Source of the DNA: Rotaria sp. Silwood1 | Taxonomy: Eukaryota; Rotifera; Eurotatoria; Philodinida; Philodinidae | DNA length: 64,000 nt | Assembly: GCA_905250075.1 (NCBI GenBank) | Contig: CAJNOP010000011.1 | Coordinates: 434,001-498,000, forward strand | Direction: 5' to 3' | Shown here: piece by piece, positions 46,525 to 60,431 of the stretch | Layout: each line of letters begins with the position of its first letter | Position numbering within the stretch: the first letter of the stretch is position 1 | Translations under genes and position numbers: made by a program | The notes under the pieces: generated by a model | What the model was told of the DNA's origin: nothing | Database searches by the model: none | The model's input: the letters and a program-made list of their open reading frames with translations, nothing else

Positions 46525-48626
46525 GTTGATTAGTATAAGTCAATATGAAGAAAAAAAAGAAATTAGGAAAAAGCGTAGAGCAGCTGATTGTGTTTCTCTT
46601 TTTTTTTTTTTTTTTTGAATTTTTTTATTTCCCCCTTTTCTCTTTTTCTGTTGTCGATTAACAAAGTCGTCTGTGAAATATACACAATAGTTTCTTTTAC
46701 TTTTCTTTCACATCTTACTTTGAATACACAATTGACGAGAAAGGAAGCTGCACACCCGAGAAAGAAGTATACTACGATAGTTGTCAAGTTGCCTTTCACT
46801 TTTTTTCTTCTTTTTTTTTCTCACTCATTCTCTTTATTTCGCTCACCATCACCACCACCACCATCATCATCATCATAATCATCATTTTGTTCATGAATAA
46901 GAACAATATAATAGCGTCAAAGTAAGAACAATCTATTTTTTATCGAAGTAATAAATATAAAAGAAAAAAAATAAAAGAAACAAGAAAAGTAACTGATGAC
47001 AATTATTGCTTAGAAACGGTTGCCTCTATAAAATTAAGCTAGAAGGAAATAAACTCACTCTTTAATTATACATAAGAGAAAAAAGAAAGGAATAAAATAA
47101 TAGAAATTGTTTATAGTTTTATTAATTTTAATTTTTTACTATAAATAATATAAATAAAATTTATACATGATAATATGTGTTATAAATCCTTTATGATTTC
47201 CATAGGATTAATGATTAATATTTGAAGTAGTTTAATCTCCAACAGCGTACAGAAAAATATATTTTTTTTCCATTGTGTAAGATTTTCAATCAGAATTTAT
47301 ATAATACTTTCTGATTTCCTTTGTACATAACTCCATTTAAAAAAAATATTCAATTTCTATTATAAATAAGAAAAATGATGCTTGAATTTCATTTATCGTA
47401 TTTGTTTTCAATATAACAAAAATTAATACCATATAGTATGTTTTTTTTTTCTTTTTGTTGAAAAAATATCGAGAGAATATAAAGAATTTCTTTTAATATT
47501 CATTATACAATTAAGTTAAATTGACTAACATTCGTTATCTCAAAAGTAAATCATTAAATTAAAGAATGATCATTTATACAATTCATATAATTTCAAACAA
47601 ATATTCATTAATTGTAGAAGACATAACAATGTTTATGTACAAACAAAAAGAAGCATCTTGACATTGTACATATAATAATTTCCTATGGTTTTTAAAAAGT
47701 ATTTATTGAATACAATTTAGAATAACATTAGTCATACCATACAACAATGTCAACAAAATAGTAACCTTTTACTCTTCTAATTACATAAATCAACTCAATT
47801 CATTGTTGCAAGTTGAGACAAGCTGCTGGTCAATTGAAGTGGCGCTTCCAGAAAAAAAGCGATCTATCGAGAAAACTAATAAGAGTTCATCTTGAGAAGC
47901 TGTCATAGAGTCTGCTTTCCAGCATTATTGCTTGCAGGTTAGAGAATAAACTGCATTATGAATTTGAGTCATTTTGAATACTACTTCAATGATATATATG
48001 TGGTTATTCTTGTTTGACAAGTTTATCGAATGAAACATAAAAATATTCGAAAAAAATAATTCGTCGTAACTTGGTATTTTATTCCTACACTGTTTTTCTT
48101 TCGCTGTTTACTTTTAAATAATTGTAATTGTTTAGAAACCTATTGAATACTTATTATAAAATTAGTTAAATGCAAGATTCAATAACTAATCTGTCAATTT
48201 TGCTCAAATGATATATTAATAAAAATTTCATGTCTTCTTTTTTTTCTATTAACATTCAATATGATTGAATGGTGAACAAAAGAGAAAAAAAATGACTTGT
48301 TCATATTTGCAATTACATCAAGACAATTATCTATGAGCAATTATGAAAGCATTCTAAAGTTCGAGTTCGAATATTTCTGAATTTTGTTGACTTATTTTTT
48401 AGCATGTCTGCAGACCTTTTGATCCTTGAATCATTTATTGTACTCTATACCCATCTAGCATAGTCAGTCGATGCATATTGAATTCATTGCTTGCAACAAT
48501 CAAGAACAAAAATATTTCGAACATTCTGTTACAGTAATTATTCACAAAAAAACATGATAGATTTGTTTTTTGTTTTTATTCTTTACATAAACAACATATC
48601 GAACAAATCAATAAGAGTAAATAAAA
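46525..48626. other. Intergenic region upstream of FTCD, downstream of TEX9
   Basis: Very AT-rich, with a CT-rich and (CAC/CAT)n stretch near 46795-46885 just upstream of FTCD that may be part of its promoter. No gene recognised. Confidence 0.5.
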
Positions 48627-51600
48627 TTATGAAGTGTTCCATTCAATTGCTTTACAAAATTCTTCTTCAGCGAATTGAAGCATTTTTGATGCTTCGAGAT
48701 GAAGCTAAAATAAAGAAATAATAAATAGAAAACAAAAACAAATAATTCTTTTTTTTTTTGTTAAAAACCTTTTGTTTTTTAAGTATATCAATTAATTTCA
48801 ATTGTCTTTTAAAAGCATTCATTAATTCTAATCGTTGTTTTTCTAATCGACGATTTTCATTTGTTAATTGTTCAATTTTTTTTTTATCTTGTTCATTAAT
48901 ATCTTTTGTTGTTTGTTGCATTTTATTTAATTGTTGTTTATATCTTTCAGCTTCTTCTAAAGCACGATTTAATTTTGTATCAGTTTGTGTTTGATCTTGT
49001 TGTTGTTTTTTTGTGTGACGTTTTGTTTGTTCATATTCTTTTTTTATAGAATTAAGTTCAACTTCAGTTGTATCAAGTTTAGATTTTGTATCGCTACTTA
49101 ATTTTTTATATTTTTCTAATTGATCTTGTAATGTTGTTATAACACGATTAAGACGTGTTCGATCATCATCAGATTCTTTTACTTTTAAATTTATACGTTC
49201 ATTTTCTTCTTCCTAAAAACAATAATTCAAAATCAGGATGGTCTCGTGCTCTTCACTATTTCATGATTTAGAACTTCTTTGAAGAATATTGAAAGAAACG
49301 CTTTCACAAGGCAAAATGCGGAAGAGGCCTGCAGCATGTCCATATATAAGCAGTGGCGCGATTAAGTGTGGAATCGTTTTGGGAATCTTTGGACGATTTA
49401 CATTGAATTAATCTTATATATATGACAATATCAAGTCTAATGAACTGTCAACTAGGTAGTTTCAATAACTAGAACTTACGAGGGAACATTCCCAACTGTC
49501 ACATCGCTTTTGAGTCAAAGGTATGAGCATCATGTAGGCCCTAATGATCTATGAACCCTCTGAAAAAAAGTTTGTGCCGCTAGCTTCTTACTGCTGAGAT
49601 ATAGCATTTTTGCTGTATGTTTAAGAAACAATCGTAGTCCCCCTCAGGAACACTAGGAAAAGTGAGTTTTGAGTTTCCATCTGAAACTTTGTCTGTAGAC
49701 AGGCCTCAATGAGAATAGTTTCTTGTGAAGGTTTCAGATCTTTTGGTTGTTCCTAGTCTGAAATAAGAACATCGGATCTGCTCGTGTATATGAGCAATTT
49801 TACTATAGCTGTAAATTAGGATAGGAACAACGAACAGAACTGAAACTTTCACAATAAAGTATTCTCGTTGAGACCTATATTTGTGCAAAGTTTCAAATCG
49901 AAATTCAGTTTTCTCAGTGTTCCTGAGGGAGACCACGACTATTTTTTTTTAAACATACAGTAAAAATGCAGTATCTCAGTAGTAACAAGCTAGTGGCACG
50001 AATTTTTTTCAGAGAATTCATAGATCGTTAGGGTCTACATAATGCGCATACGTTCGACTTAAAAGCGATGTGACAGTTGAGAATGCTCCCTCGTTAGTCT
50101 CAGAGATGTTACTATAAATTTTAATATGTATTTCAATATTCAATATTGAGAATGAGAAGCCAATAAAATATGATAGTAAAACTAGAGAGTATTTAGACTT
50201 TCATTTTCGAAAATTTCTTTCGATTTTTCTATAAAAACTGTTAGCATAAATTCTGAATAGCAAGATCGTTTTTATAGATACATTGCTTTACCAGTCTTTT
50301 ACTCAAAGAAATAGTTCATATATTACAATGAAATGTTATTAATATACGATTTCTGATCTCATCTAAACAACGTCTGTCATGATCTATGAGGATCTAAATT
50401 TTTATCCCTACACTTCAAACATTCATTTTAGATCGTATTTTACAATAGATAAGTCGGCGTCATCTTCAATAAATCTTATAAAAATAAGCTTCTAAAGGCG
50501 ATCAATCCATTCTGTGATCTTTTTCTCTTAAAAAATTTCGACATACTGAATAAAACTTAATATAATTAGTTTTGATTGCATTTCATTTTTTTTTTTTTTA
50601 TTTTTTGTTGAAAAACATAAATTTAATTTTTTTTGAAACTTACACGTTTAACACATTCTGTATGTGTTCGTTCAAGTTCTTCTTGCATAACACGAAGACG
50701 TGCTTTAAGAAAACGAATTTTAGCCTCTGAAAAAATAACAAAGAAAAATTAATTAAAAATTATCTTTTTTTTTCATTAATTAAAACTTTACCAGAACCCA
50801 TATCTTTTGCAGCACCTGGAAAAATATCATCATCATCATTATCAATAACATTTGTATTGACACTAATTTTTGTACGATTAATTTTTGTTTCAATGTCAGC
50901 AACTGTCCTATCAAATGTACTTCGAGCTTGATCTTGTAAAAAAGTACGATCAATGGATTGATCATATCGATTATCATCAACAATAGCAACTTCATCTCCA
51001 ATTTTTGGACGAAATTTTCTAAAAAAAAAATAACAAACTAATAAATATAAATTCATTTAAATTGAACTTACGTAATAGATGGTTTTCTATTTCTTGTCGA
51101 TAAATTTTCTTGTTGTTGTGTTGGTGATGAATTTTTCTAGAAAAGAAAAAAAAAGATAAAGATAATATCAAATTAGGTTTTTGTTTATTTTAATTTTAAT
51201 TATAAATTTAAATTCTTACTTTAAGATCTTTTGGTTTCAATGAAGCAGCTTGCAAATCTCTACATATAAAATTTTTATAAGATAAGAGTCATATAGATGA
51301 AAATTTTTATTTTCTAACCCGTATAATTGATCATCTGTATCAACTTGATCAAGTAAACTATAAGTTCGATCATTATTATCTGTTGAAATGAATCGATTTT
51401 GATTTCTCTATAAAAACCAAAAAAAACAAGCAATGAATTACTAAAAAAAAAAAACAATAATTTTATTTAATTAATACTTACTAATACTTGCTCAGCTTCT
51501 TCAACAAGTGCTTGTGTTTTTGCTTCAAGTTGTGCATTTAATCGTCTAATTAATTAATAAATATGATTCTATTGATTTTTCTTTACTTCTACTTACTTAT

Positions 51601-51712
51601 ATTCTTCTTCTTGATCTGTATAATCAGTTTGTTGTTTTGGTGTTCGTGTATTTGGTCTTGCTACTGTTGAAGTATTTTGTACTGTTGTACGACTTGATGA
51701 TTTAGCACTCAT
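48627..51712 (-). CDS. TEX9: TEX9 homologue (coiled-coil, ciliary/centriolar-satellite type)
   Basis: Nine minus-strand exons: 51712-51597, 51545-51482, 51407-51319, 51259-51220, 51136-51072, 51018-50792, 50726-50644, 49212-48769 and 48704-48627, giving 401 residues, near the human length. Segments recall TEX9: EEEYKRLNAQLEAKTQALV near the N-terminus, EAKIRFLKARLRVMQEEL in the middle, LNRALEEAERYKQQL, then LKLIDILKKQK followed by LHLEASKMLQFAEEEFCKAI at the end. The C-terminal half is almost continuous coiled coil. TEX9 is expressed with motile-cilia and sperm genes, fitting a ciliated animal; molecular role not shown here. The intron at 49213-50643 holds a fold-back element. Confidence 0.9.
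49479..50093. mobile_element. Fold-back MITE in TEX9 intron, TTA target duplication
   Basis: The left end CGAGGGAACATTCCCAACTG and inverted right end CGAGGGAGCATTCTCAACTG continue with CACATCGCTTTT(A/G)AGTC. TTA flanks both sides. The two halves are inverted copies of each other over nearly their whole length (about 290 bases each), so single strands could form one long hairpin. No coding capacity. Confidence 0.85.
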
Positions 51713-52092
51713 CTTTAAATAGAAAAAAAAAAAAAGAAATGTGTGTATTTATAAAAAAAATCTCAATCATGAATTGTGTTCGAAAAACAAAAAACATATG
51801 TAGATAAGAATAACTTAATACTATAAAAAAGAAAAAGAAATCGTAACTAAAGTAAAAAAAATGCTGTGAAATAAAAAAAAAATCATGTATTTTTTCATAT
51901 CTTTTTGTTTTTTTTTTCTTTCTTTGTTTACATATATAACAAATTGAATTATTCAGTATTTCTTTTTATAACAGAATAAATATGCACAAAGATGTCATCA
52001 AGTGAAGAATCAAATAATAATAATTAAAAAACAGAAAATAGTTTTTTTTTTCTTTTGATCATTTAGTGGAGGAGAATTTTAATGTTTAGGAA

Positions 52093-55000
52093 TTAACGAT
52101 CATGATGACGGGACTTTGTACTTGGTAAACGAATTGATTGTTGACGTTGATAAGATGTTGGCATTATAGCATTTGCAACATGTAATATAGCTGTTCGAGC
52201 ATAAGGATATACACCAAAAATATTATTACTTGATTGTTGTCTCTGAAAGAAAAAACAAGAACAAAGAAATACATTAGAATAAATATCTCTCTAATGAATG
52301 AATTCCAAAAATGGATTAATCGTTGTTATGTTGGAACTATTTTCATCATGCAAATCCTAATGGATTATGCATATTCTGAAAAGAATTTGTTATACTCTTA
52401 AACTTATCAATGCAGTGCAACTGTAGTTTTACGATATTTTTCAATGCTATGTCGTGAATCATCTAAGACTCACTCAGAAAACGGATTTTCGAATTTCAAA
52501 TTTAAACTTAACATCGAAACAAATCTTAAAAAGAATAGTTAATTATGTATGTCAGGTCATTCGCTCTATTCTTCGCCTACGATAAGACCACCCAATTTAA
52601 GAGTGCATATGATCGATGTAAAAGACTTACTTTTGACATAGTTATATCTTAGGATAGTAACAATGAAAATATCTGAATCTTTCACCATAAACAATTCTCG
52701 TCAAGATTTGTTTTGATATAAAGTTCCAAATCGAAATTCAAAAATCAGTTTTTCTGGTATTATGGAACTGAACTTTCTTTGAAAGTATTCATAACCCATT
52801 AGAAACTATAAGATTTACATGATTCATTTTCGAAATTAATTAATCAGTTAAAGACCTTTTCTCAATATCGAAGTGCTCAAAGCTTATTGTCATGGCTTAA
52901 TTTTTTTTTAACGACTCGTGATTTAATGCTAAGCAAACAAGTTAGATAAATAACACTGCAAAGTTTCAACATGTCCCAATTTCATAAATGAAATACAGTT
53001 TGTTAATGTTTTCCTTGTAATTTGAAACTAAAGAACAAACAGAATACATAGCAATTTTGTAGCACTTGAAAAGTTCTAACGTTTGACTTTTCTAGGAAAA
53101 TTTTTTGTATTTATACCTCTCACGTAAACGTATTTTTCTTCAAAACAAAGAAAAATTAATGCATCAAAGTGAAATGTCAGAAATTGAATAAAGCCTTTTA
53201 TATTCGGATACATTGCTCAAAATAAACAAAAATGAGCTGTGTTTTCAACTATTATAATAAACGTAGACATATTGAAATAGCATAGTATTATATGTCTGAT
53301 TTTACCGGCTTAATGTTTAGTGTATCAAAACTTGTGATACGTTCTTATGCAGAATCACATTATTTTAAAACAACAATATTGAGACATTAAATTAGGAAAG
53401 ACCACTGGCGGTTCCACCTGTTCGACGAACCGACCATCGCTACCCCCTGAGAATTTTTTTTTCGTTTTTTTCTCAGCAGAAATAAACATAAAGGCAGTTA
53501 AGTTGCCTCGAACAGGCTTTGAAAACCAGTTTTCGACCATGATCGCCACCCCCTCATTGATTTTCTGGATCCACCACTGGGAAAGACATTCATTCTGTCG
53601 CACACATTAGATTTTTGTTTTTTTATTTACTCGATTTGATTCTATTGGTGTTTTTGGTAACGTTGTTGTATTTTGTTTTACTAATGATTTAGCCGATTTG
53701 ATTAGATCATAAGATGATTCCTTTTATTATATTTATATATAGATAATAATAAATTAAATAAATTAAATGATAACTTACTCGTTGAGGTGCCATAACAATT
53801 TTACTTACATGAGCATAATCACTTTTTGTAGGTGAATACTATGTAAAATAAATCAAATAAAATTATGAGAATAATATAAATAAATATAAACTCACACATG
53901 GACGACTAAAAGAAGAATTATTTCCATTAGAATTTACTAAATAATTATCACTGCCATATGCTGACTTTCTTTGTTCTGAATTCCTATAGAAGAAAATTAA
54001 TTTAGTTATTTGATTTTTTTGGTAATATATTTGATTGATATATGTAAAAAAAAAAAAGCTAAATGTTTTTTTAATTTTAACATAGAATCGTTCAAAGAAA
54101 TGCAATATTTAATTACGCTTATACTATGATTTCCTATAAATAAGAGTCAAGTTTTTATTTCTTAGCATTTATACCATGCATGTTTATTATTATTATTTTG
54201 TTGTTGTTGTTGTTGTTGTTGTTGTTCAATACTACGACTAGTCGAATAGGTTGTTGAAACTAAATATAAATATAATATTAATGGTATTGAAAACATTATA
54301 ATCAATGATTAACTTGTTGTATCAACATCAGCTTGATCCATCGGATCAGATGATATCTGATGATGCTGAAAAAGAAATTAAGACAAATATTATAAAAACA
54401 ATAATCAATTTGATCTAACTGTAATAATATTTTGTCTTGAAGGTGTTCGTTGAAGAATAGGTGTTGTTTCTATAGATGGTGGATGACAATCAATTGTTCG
54501 ACTACGAACTAAATCTCGTGTCTACAAAAAAGTCAATATTTCAATAATATTTGACCTCTCTCAAGAATCTAATTATAACAGGCTATATGAAATAATAATG
54601 AAATTTTGTATAGGTGTTTGATTTTTCGAAATACATTAATAACAAAAAAAAAGAAAGACTTCACGTCTCCATATGTAACCGTTCGGTAGATTTTCAATAA
54701 TCAAGCTATGGACTTCGGATTGCTCCTATTTGAAAGAGAATTCCACATCAGTTCGAATGAGGAAAAAGGTTTTTTTTTTAATTTTTATTCTATTTTATTT
54801 TTCAGATCATTGAAACTTTAAAAATCTGATATTTTTAAGCATAGTTTTCTCGAAAACTTAGTGTTCATGTAAAATTGACAATTAAATAGAAAAATCCTTG
54901 TTCTCAACTAAAGAACTATGCATATATTTATTAATTAAAAAGGCAATCACATTTCTCTACAATGAAGTATATTGAAATAAACGCAAAAAAGAAGTTTTTC

Positions 55001-58000
55001 TTTTCTTTATATAATCTTCCTACTATGGTTTAAAATATAGATGAAGTATATATATATTAGATTGTCTTCATATCGGTATATTTGAAGAGATGATCTACAT
55101 TCACTCTCTCATATCATTGTAGATCTCGAAAATATGTCTCAACAATGCACAAGATCTGATTATCTCTGAAAAATATTTATTTATTTTGCAGATCTAATTC
55201 TACAAAAAAAAAATAAATAAAAGAATATTCTGATAATAAAATATATTAACCTTAGATCTTGATTGTTGTAAATCATTATTTGATTCATCTCTTTGTTGTG
55301 ATTGAGATTGTTTTACTGATGTTAATAATAAATTATTATTATTCATTTGAGAACCATATACATTAGTATTAAGACTAGGTACAATAGCCATTGATGAACG
55401 ATAGATGTTAGATTCAGATATTTGTTGATTATTTGAAAATGTTTGATATGGATGATGCCAACGATTTTCAACTGTATCTAATGTAAATCGTTTAAGTTTT
55501 TTACTCATATCTTTTGAAGATTTTTGAAAATGATTTGTTGAATTATGTTGATTATTAGTATGATGTTGTTTAGGTCTTAATAAAACTCCATTTGATGCAC
55601 ATCTTAATGATGGAGATGTTGGTTGTGGTGGTAAAGGTTGTTGTTGTTCACGTAATGATTGTTGTCGACTTAATGGTGGTGGAGTTGCTTGACGATTTTT
55701 AATATATTTTCGTCTTAGACGACTATGATGTGAAAGAATACTATTTGGATCATCATCATCATCACTTGTATTATTTGAACTAATAGGACTAACAGCAGTT
55801 ATTTGAATTCGTTCATCACTTGATGATGATTGATTTCTTGATTGTGCTCGTGCAAATTTCGATTGATGACGTTGAAGATGAGAATTTGTTGATCGATCAG
55901 TCATTTGTGTATTACTACGATATTTTTGTTGATGTTGAATAAGAGTAGATGATCCAGCAAATGATGTATCTGTTAAATTATCAATACCATTATGAACAGG
56001 TAATGTTGGAGATCGACGACGAATTTGAATTTCACCATTTTCATCATACCTTTTTTTCATGAAGAAAAAAAAATATATATAATGAAATTTTAATAAAAAA
56101 AAAAAAATTTATGTTTTTTTTTTTACTCTACCATCTACTTAAACGACTATCAACAAGTGGCATAGCAAAATGTACTATTTCATTATGATGATCATGTTGT
56201 CCTTGAGATGTACTTAATGAACCGAGAACAGTTTTTCTAAGAAAAAAAAAATATATAAATAACAAAATTAATTTGTTGACTTTTTTTTTCGTTTATGGTT
56301 TTATATATACGGTCGATTTTGTTGTCGTTGTAAACGTTTTTGTTGTTGTTGTTTTTGATTTTGATTTAAATAAACAAATGCTTCATGTTGAATACATGCT
56401 TCAGCTGTTAAACGATCCGCAGCATATAAACGTAAGGTTCCCTATGACAAAAAAACCAAGATTATATAATCTATTTAATAAATTTTTTTATGAAATATTT
56501 TACTTTAAATAAATGCATTATATCAGGTGGAAATATATGACCATAACGTCGTTCTAAAGTTTCCAAATGATGAATAGGAGGAAACTAATATAAAGATTTA
56601 TTTAATTGAAATATTTTAATATAAACAAAAAAAAAAAAATTTTTTCTAATACTTTTAATCCATCAAATTTTGGATTTGTTTTTATTGCTTCATTATATTT
56701 AGATGGTAAAGGTCCTAGACATTTTTGAATACGATACAATTGATCAATATCACTTTCGCCCGCTAAAAATTTTATTTGAATAAAAAAATAAAAATTTTTA
56801 ATATAAATAAGATTTATAATTACCAAATAGTGCTTGACCAGTAGTAAGTTCTGCCATGATACCTTGAAGAAAAGAAAGTTCTTGTTTTTTTTTTTGTTTT
56901 CAACATCAATAAAATCAATAACATACATCCACATGCCCAAATATCAACAGGTTTTCCATATGGTGAACTAAATATTGGTATAAGATAATTTTTATTTCTT
57001 TTTTTAAAGTATCAACATTTGAAAATTTTAATAATCTGATATGAAAATATGAGCTTCCTTTCTTTTCTATAAAGATTATGAATACATTGTAATATTTTTT
57101 TTAGGACATTTTAAGAGTTTAATGATATGTGACAAATAATTTTTTTTTTACATATTATACTCTTTGTAACTATTTCATATGCATAAAAAATTTCAACTCT
57201 TTGATATGTACATCACTACTAATTGATAAAAACGTGAATATTACTATTTAGGTAACATATGGAAAGTAAAGAAAATATTTGCAGAGTAAAAAAAAAAAAG
57301 AACATGTAAATAAATCCATTTTATAGAATATCCGACTCTCTAACAAAATACAAGATGTTTTATAAGTCTTCAATAAATTTTTTTTGCAATAGATCAACAT
57401 GATATATTTATTTAAAAAAGAAATGAAAAATACTTTTAAATCAGTCTAGAAGCCTAATATAACTATCAAATATGTATTGTACACGAATTCATATTTATTT
57501 GTCAAGTCGCTTAACCCTTTACCCCCCCTTGGTCACTGGAGTGACCATTTGTAGAACGACTGCGGAAAAGAAAGGGAGCATCGGGTTAAAAAACGCTAAG
57601 CACCTTTTTTGTAGTAAACTTCATGGGCTATCCATTGGTAGAAAGACTGTTCCTTTTGATTGCTCCGTCTTTGAAATAAAGGGTCTAAAAAATCGAAAAT
57701 TTTGAAAAAATGAAAAAAATTGAAATTTTTTAAGTAAAATACTTTCTACTCGCAGCCAATAGAGATCTCATGGAATTTCTATGTGATATTAATTGATGAA
57801 GAAGTTCTCTGATAAATAAAATATATTTCAAAATTTTAGTGATAACTCAGCAAATATGACATACAAAGAAATATGATTGACCATGTAGCCACCAATTGAC
57901 CTATGGGGCGAAATCAAGAGCACAGTTAATACATATATTAGATACCTCGACTCATGAGAAGTCGAAACTCTATTTATGATGAATTCAATTTGATGAGAGG

Positions 58001-60431
58001 TTATTAAATGGCCAAGAATAAAATTGGCTTTAATTTGAAAAAACATCTAAAAAACGCATGTATTCTTTGGTGTTCATTTTTATGGGTTTATTTCTCGTCT
58101 TTTTTCCATTATTCTAATAGCGCGAGATAGATGTTCCTTCTGTCCACTCAATATTGTGGTCAAAGAATAAAAATCAACTCTTACGGTGTAGTTCAATTTT
58201 CTTTCCCTACCCCATGATTTCTGGATAAATCAAATCGTCCTACTCTTGGAGCAGAACATTCGATGGATCAGATTATGCCATTTGCATACTAGCGAGGGTA
58301 GTACTGTATTAATAAAGTTATTTTATCAGTGGCTCTTCTGGAACCTCCATGGGGGGTAAAGGGTTAAAAATTTTTTTTTCAATCATGACAAGTTGATACA
58401 TATTTAATGCGTCATACACGTCAACAAATTTAGCTTCATACTCTTGACATAAAAACTTAATTATTAAATAATTTATTAGTAGTTCAAAATATAATCTTTA
58501 TTTTTCGTATTCCACATGCAATATTTTCATAATATATTTTTGATCTATTTCAATCCGGTTATTGAGTATATAGTTTCACTAAACATGCGATTAATGCCTC
58601 GTAATGAGCGTCAAAATAAGTGAATAAGATAAATAATGAGTAGTTTCTAGGATGCTGTTTTTTTTTGTTATATGTAAAATATATTTAGTATTTTAGTAGA
58701 AAAATTTCTAACAAAATCATGTAGATCTTTGACGAAAAAAATTCATTGACATTTTGATATTTATATTAAGATAAAAGAAGATAATTATCAAATAATATAT
58801 TATTCGAAAGATAAATAAGAGTACTCAAAATTCATATAGAAAATATTTTCGTTATGAATTATTCTCTATTTTCATATAAAAAAAAAAACACAATAATTCA
58901 TTTTGTAGAGTTATTTTATGAAAAATTGCTTGATCTATAATATATTAATAAATTATATTGATTTCTTTTAAAAATAAAATTTTATTCAATAAAACAATTT
59001 ATATTACATTACAGATCATATATAATAATAATAATAATTAACTTTTTAATTTAAGTTTAATTCGAAAATATTCTTTTCAAATATAATTTAATTCGATAAA
59101 ATATAACTATTAAATCTCTATATATATTATAAATATTTTTCATAAATCAAATTTTTATATTTATAAACTATCATAATTCAACATTAATATAGTTTCTTTT
59201 GAAAAGTAAAAGGTTTCACAAATTCAAAATAAATTTAAAAGTCTTCTAAAAGATTTCATACAATTAGAATGAAATCATCTGAAAGATTTCTTTATACAAT
59301 AAGGAAATAGTTTTAAGGATTTCTATTTTGTTTATGCATATGTCGAAACCTTTAAATACTTTTCAAGTTCTCTATTGTACAATCGTTTATCTTACAAATT
59401 GATTTTATTCTTAAAAAAATGAAGAGTTAATCTAATTCAAAGGTTAAATCATTTTAACATTGACCATGAATGTTAATCATATTTTTAGTAAAAGTAAAGA
59501 AAAAGATAAACGAAACAATTATAAATTTTTTTTTTTTTCTTATTTTCAAAATTCTTTATACATACCCGATTAGTAATTCTGGTGATCGATACCATCGTGT
59601 TGCAACCTTGAGTTTTAATGGTTAAAAAAAGAAAAAAAAGAAAGAAACTTGTAGTAACATTGAATTTTTTTTTAATATCTTACATAATCAGTATAATAAT
59701 CTGCTGATGTTTGTGTATTACAAAATCTTGCAAAACCAAAATCACATAATTTTAATATAAAATTTTTTGATATAAGTAAATTTTCTGGTTTTATATCACG
59801 ATGTATTATTTCATGTGTATGACACCAATGTATAGCACTAAATAATTGATATGATAATTGACGTACTTGTTCTAATGGTAAACCATCAGGATGTTCTTGT
59901 AATACTTGTAACATATTCCATTCAACATATTCAAATATAAGAAAACATTGTTTTTTATCACGAAACCATTCAATTAATTCAACAACATTTACAAAACGAA
60001 GTGATTGAAGAATTTTTAATTCACGTTCAATTATATCCATATCAGTACAATATCCTAGAATAATAATAATAATAATAAACCAAAAAAAAAACAAACAAAG
60101 ATTTCAAATAATAAAATTATAATATAAGATTAATAACAAAAACAATTCAAACCTGGAGATTGTTTAAAATGTTTAATAGCAACTGTTGTATTTGTATCCT
60201 ATAATATAAAGATAATAAAATTAACTATTATTATTATTATCTATTAAAAAAAAAAACAAATTTTCGTACTTTTTTTCGAGCTTTGAGTACTACACCATAT
60301 GAACCTATTTTTATTGTTATGTTAAAAATTATACATAAATTATTAGTAAATAAAACAAGAAAATCTATACCTTCACCAATAACACCAAGTATTTCATATT
60401 TTTCTTTAACATTACTTGGAATATGTTTCAT
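52093..60431 (-). CDS. CDKL5: CDKL5-like serine/threonine kinase
   Basis: Minus strand from ATG 60429-60431. Kinase exons: 60431-60371, 60304-60270, 60198-60153, 60054-59684, 59606-59566, 56967-56927, 56862-56824, 56762-56653, 56584-56504, 56441-56311, 56236-56132; then 56049-55251 and several shorter ones to the TAA at 52093-52095. Motifs: KYEILGVIGEGSYGVVLKAR (glycine loop), VAIKHF (catalytic Lys), IHWCHTHEIIHRDIKPEN, LKLCDFGFAR, activation segment TDYVATRWYRSPELLIG and GESDIDQLYRIQKCLGPLPS. The opening MK...KYEILGVIGEG and the RRYG segment point to CDKL5. The TxY is TDY where mammals have TEY. A long Gln/Ser/Asn-rich tail follows the kinase, as in CDKL5; tail exons after 54521 are less certain. 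Introns carry a piggyBac-like and an hAT-like MITE. Confidence 0.85.
53403..53579. mobile_element. Small hAT-type MITE in CDKL5 intron, target duplication GGAAAGAC
   Basis: GGAAAGAC at 53395-53402 and 53580-53587 flanks ends CACTGGCGGTTCCA and (inverted) CAGTGGTGGATCCA. Only 177 bases long, with internal GACCATCGCTACCCCCT and GACCATGATCGCCACCCCCT words. Confidence 0.88.
57515..58363. mobile_element. piggyBac-like MITE in CDKL5 intron (TTAA target)
   Basis: TTAA at 57511-57514 and 58364-58367 flanks perfectly inverted ends CCCTTTACCCCCC and GGGGGGTAAAGGG. A TTAA target and CCC-starting termini are the marks of piggyBac elements. Length 849 bases; no transposase ORF. Intron 5 of the kinase gene is 2.6 kb largely because of it. 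Confidence 0.88.

Noticed and set aside
46588-46878. ORF on the plus strand upstream of FTCD
   Set aside because: It consists of Phe/Ser runs from CT-rich sequence in the presumed FTCD promoter, with no domain.
55200-55250. Extension of the long CDKL5 tail exon to the ORF stop
   Set aside because: A good donor (AAG|GTTAATAT) at 55249-55250 and later exons in the same style indicate that the exon ends at 55251.
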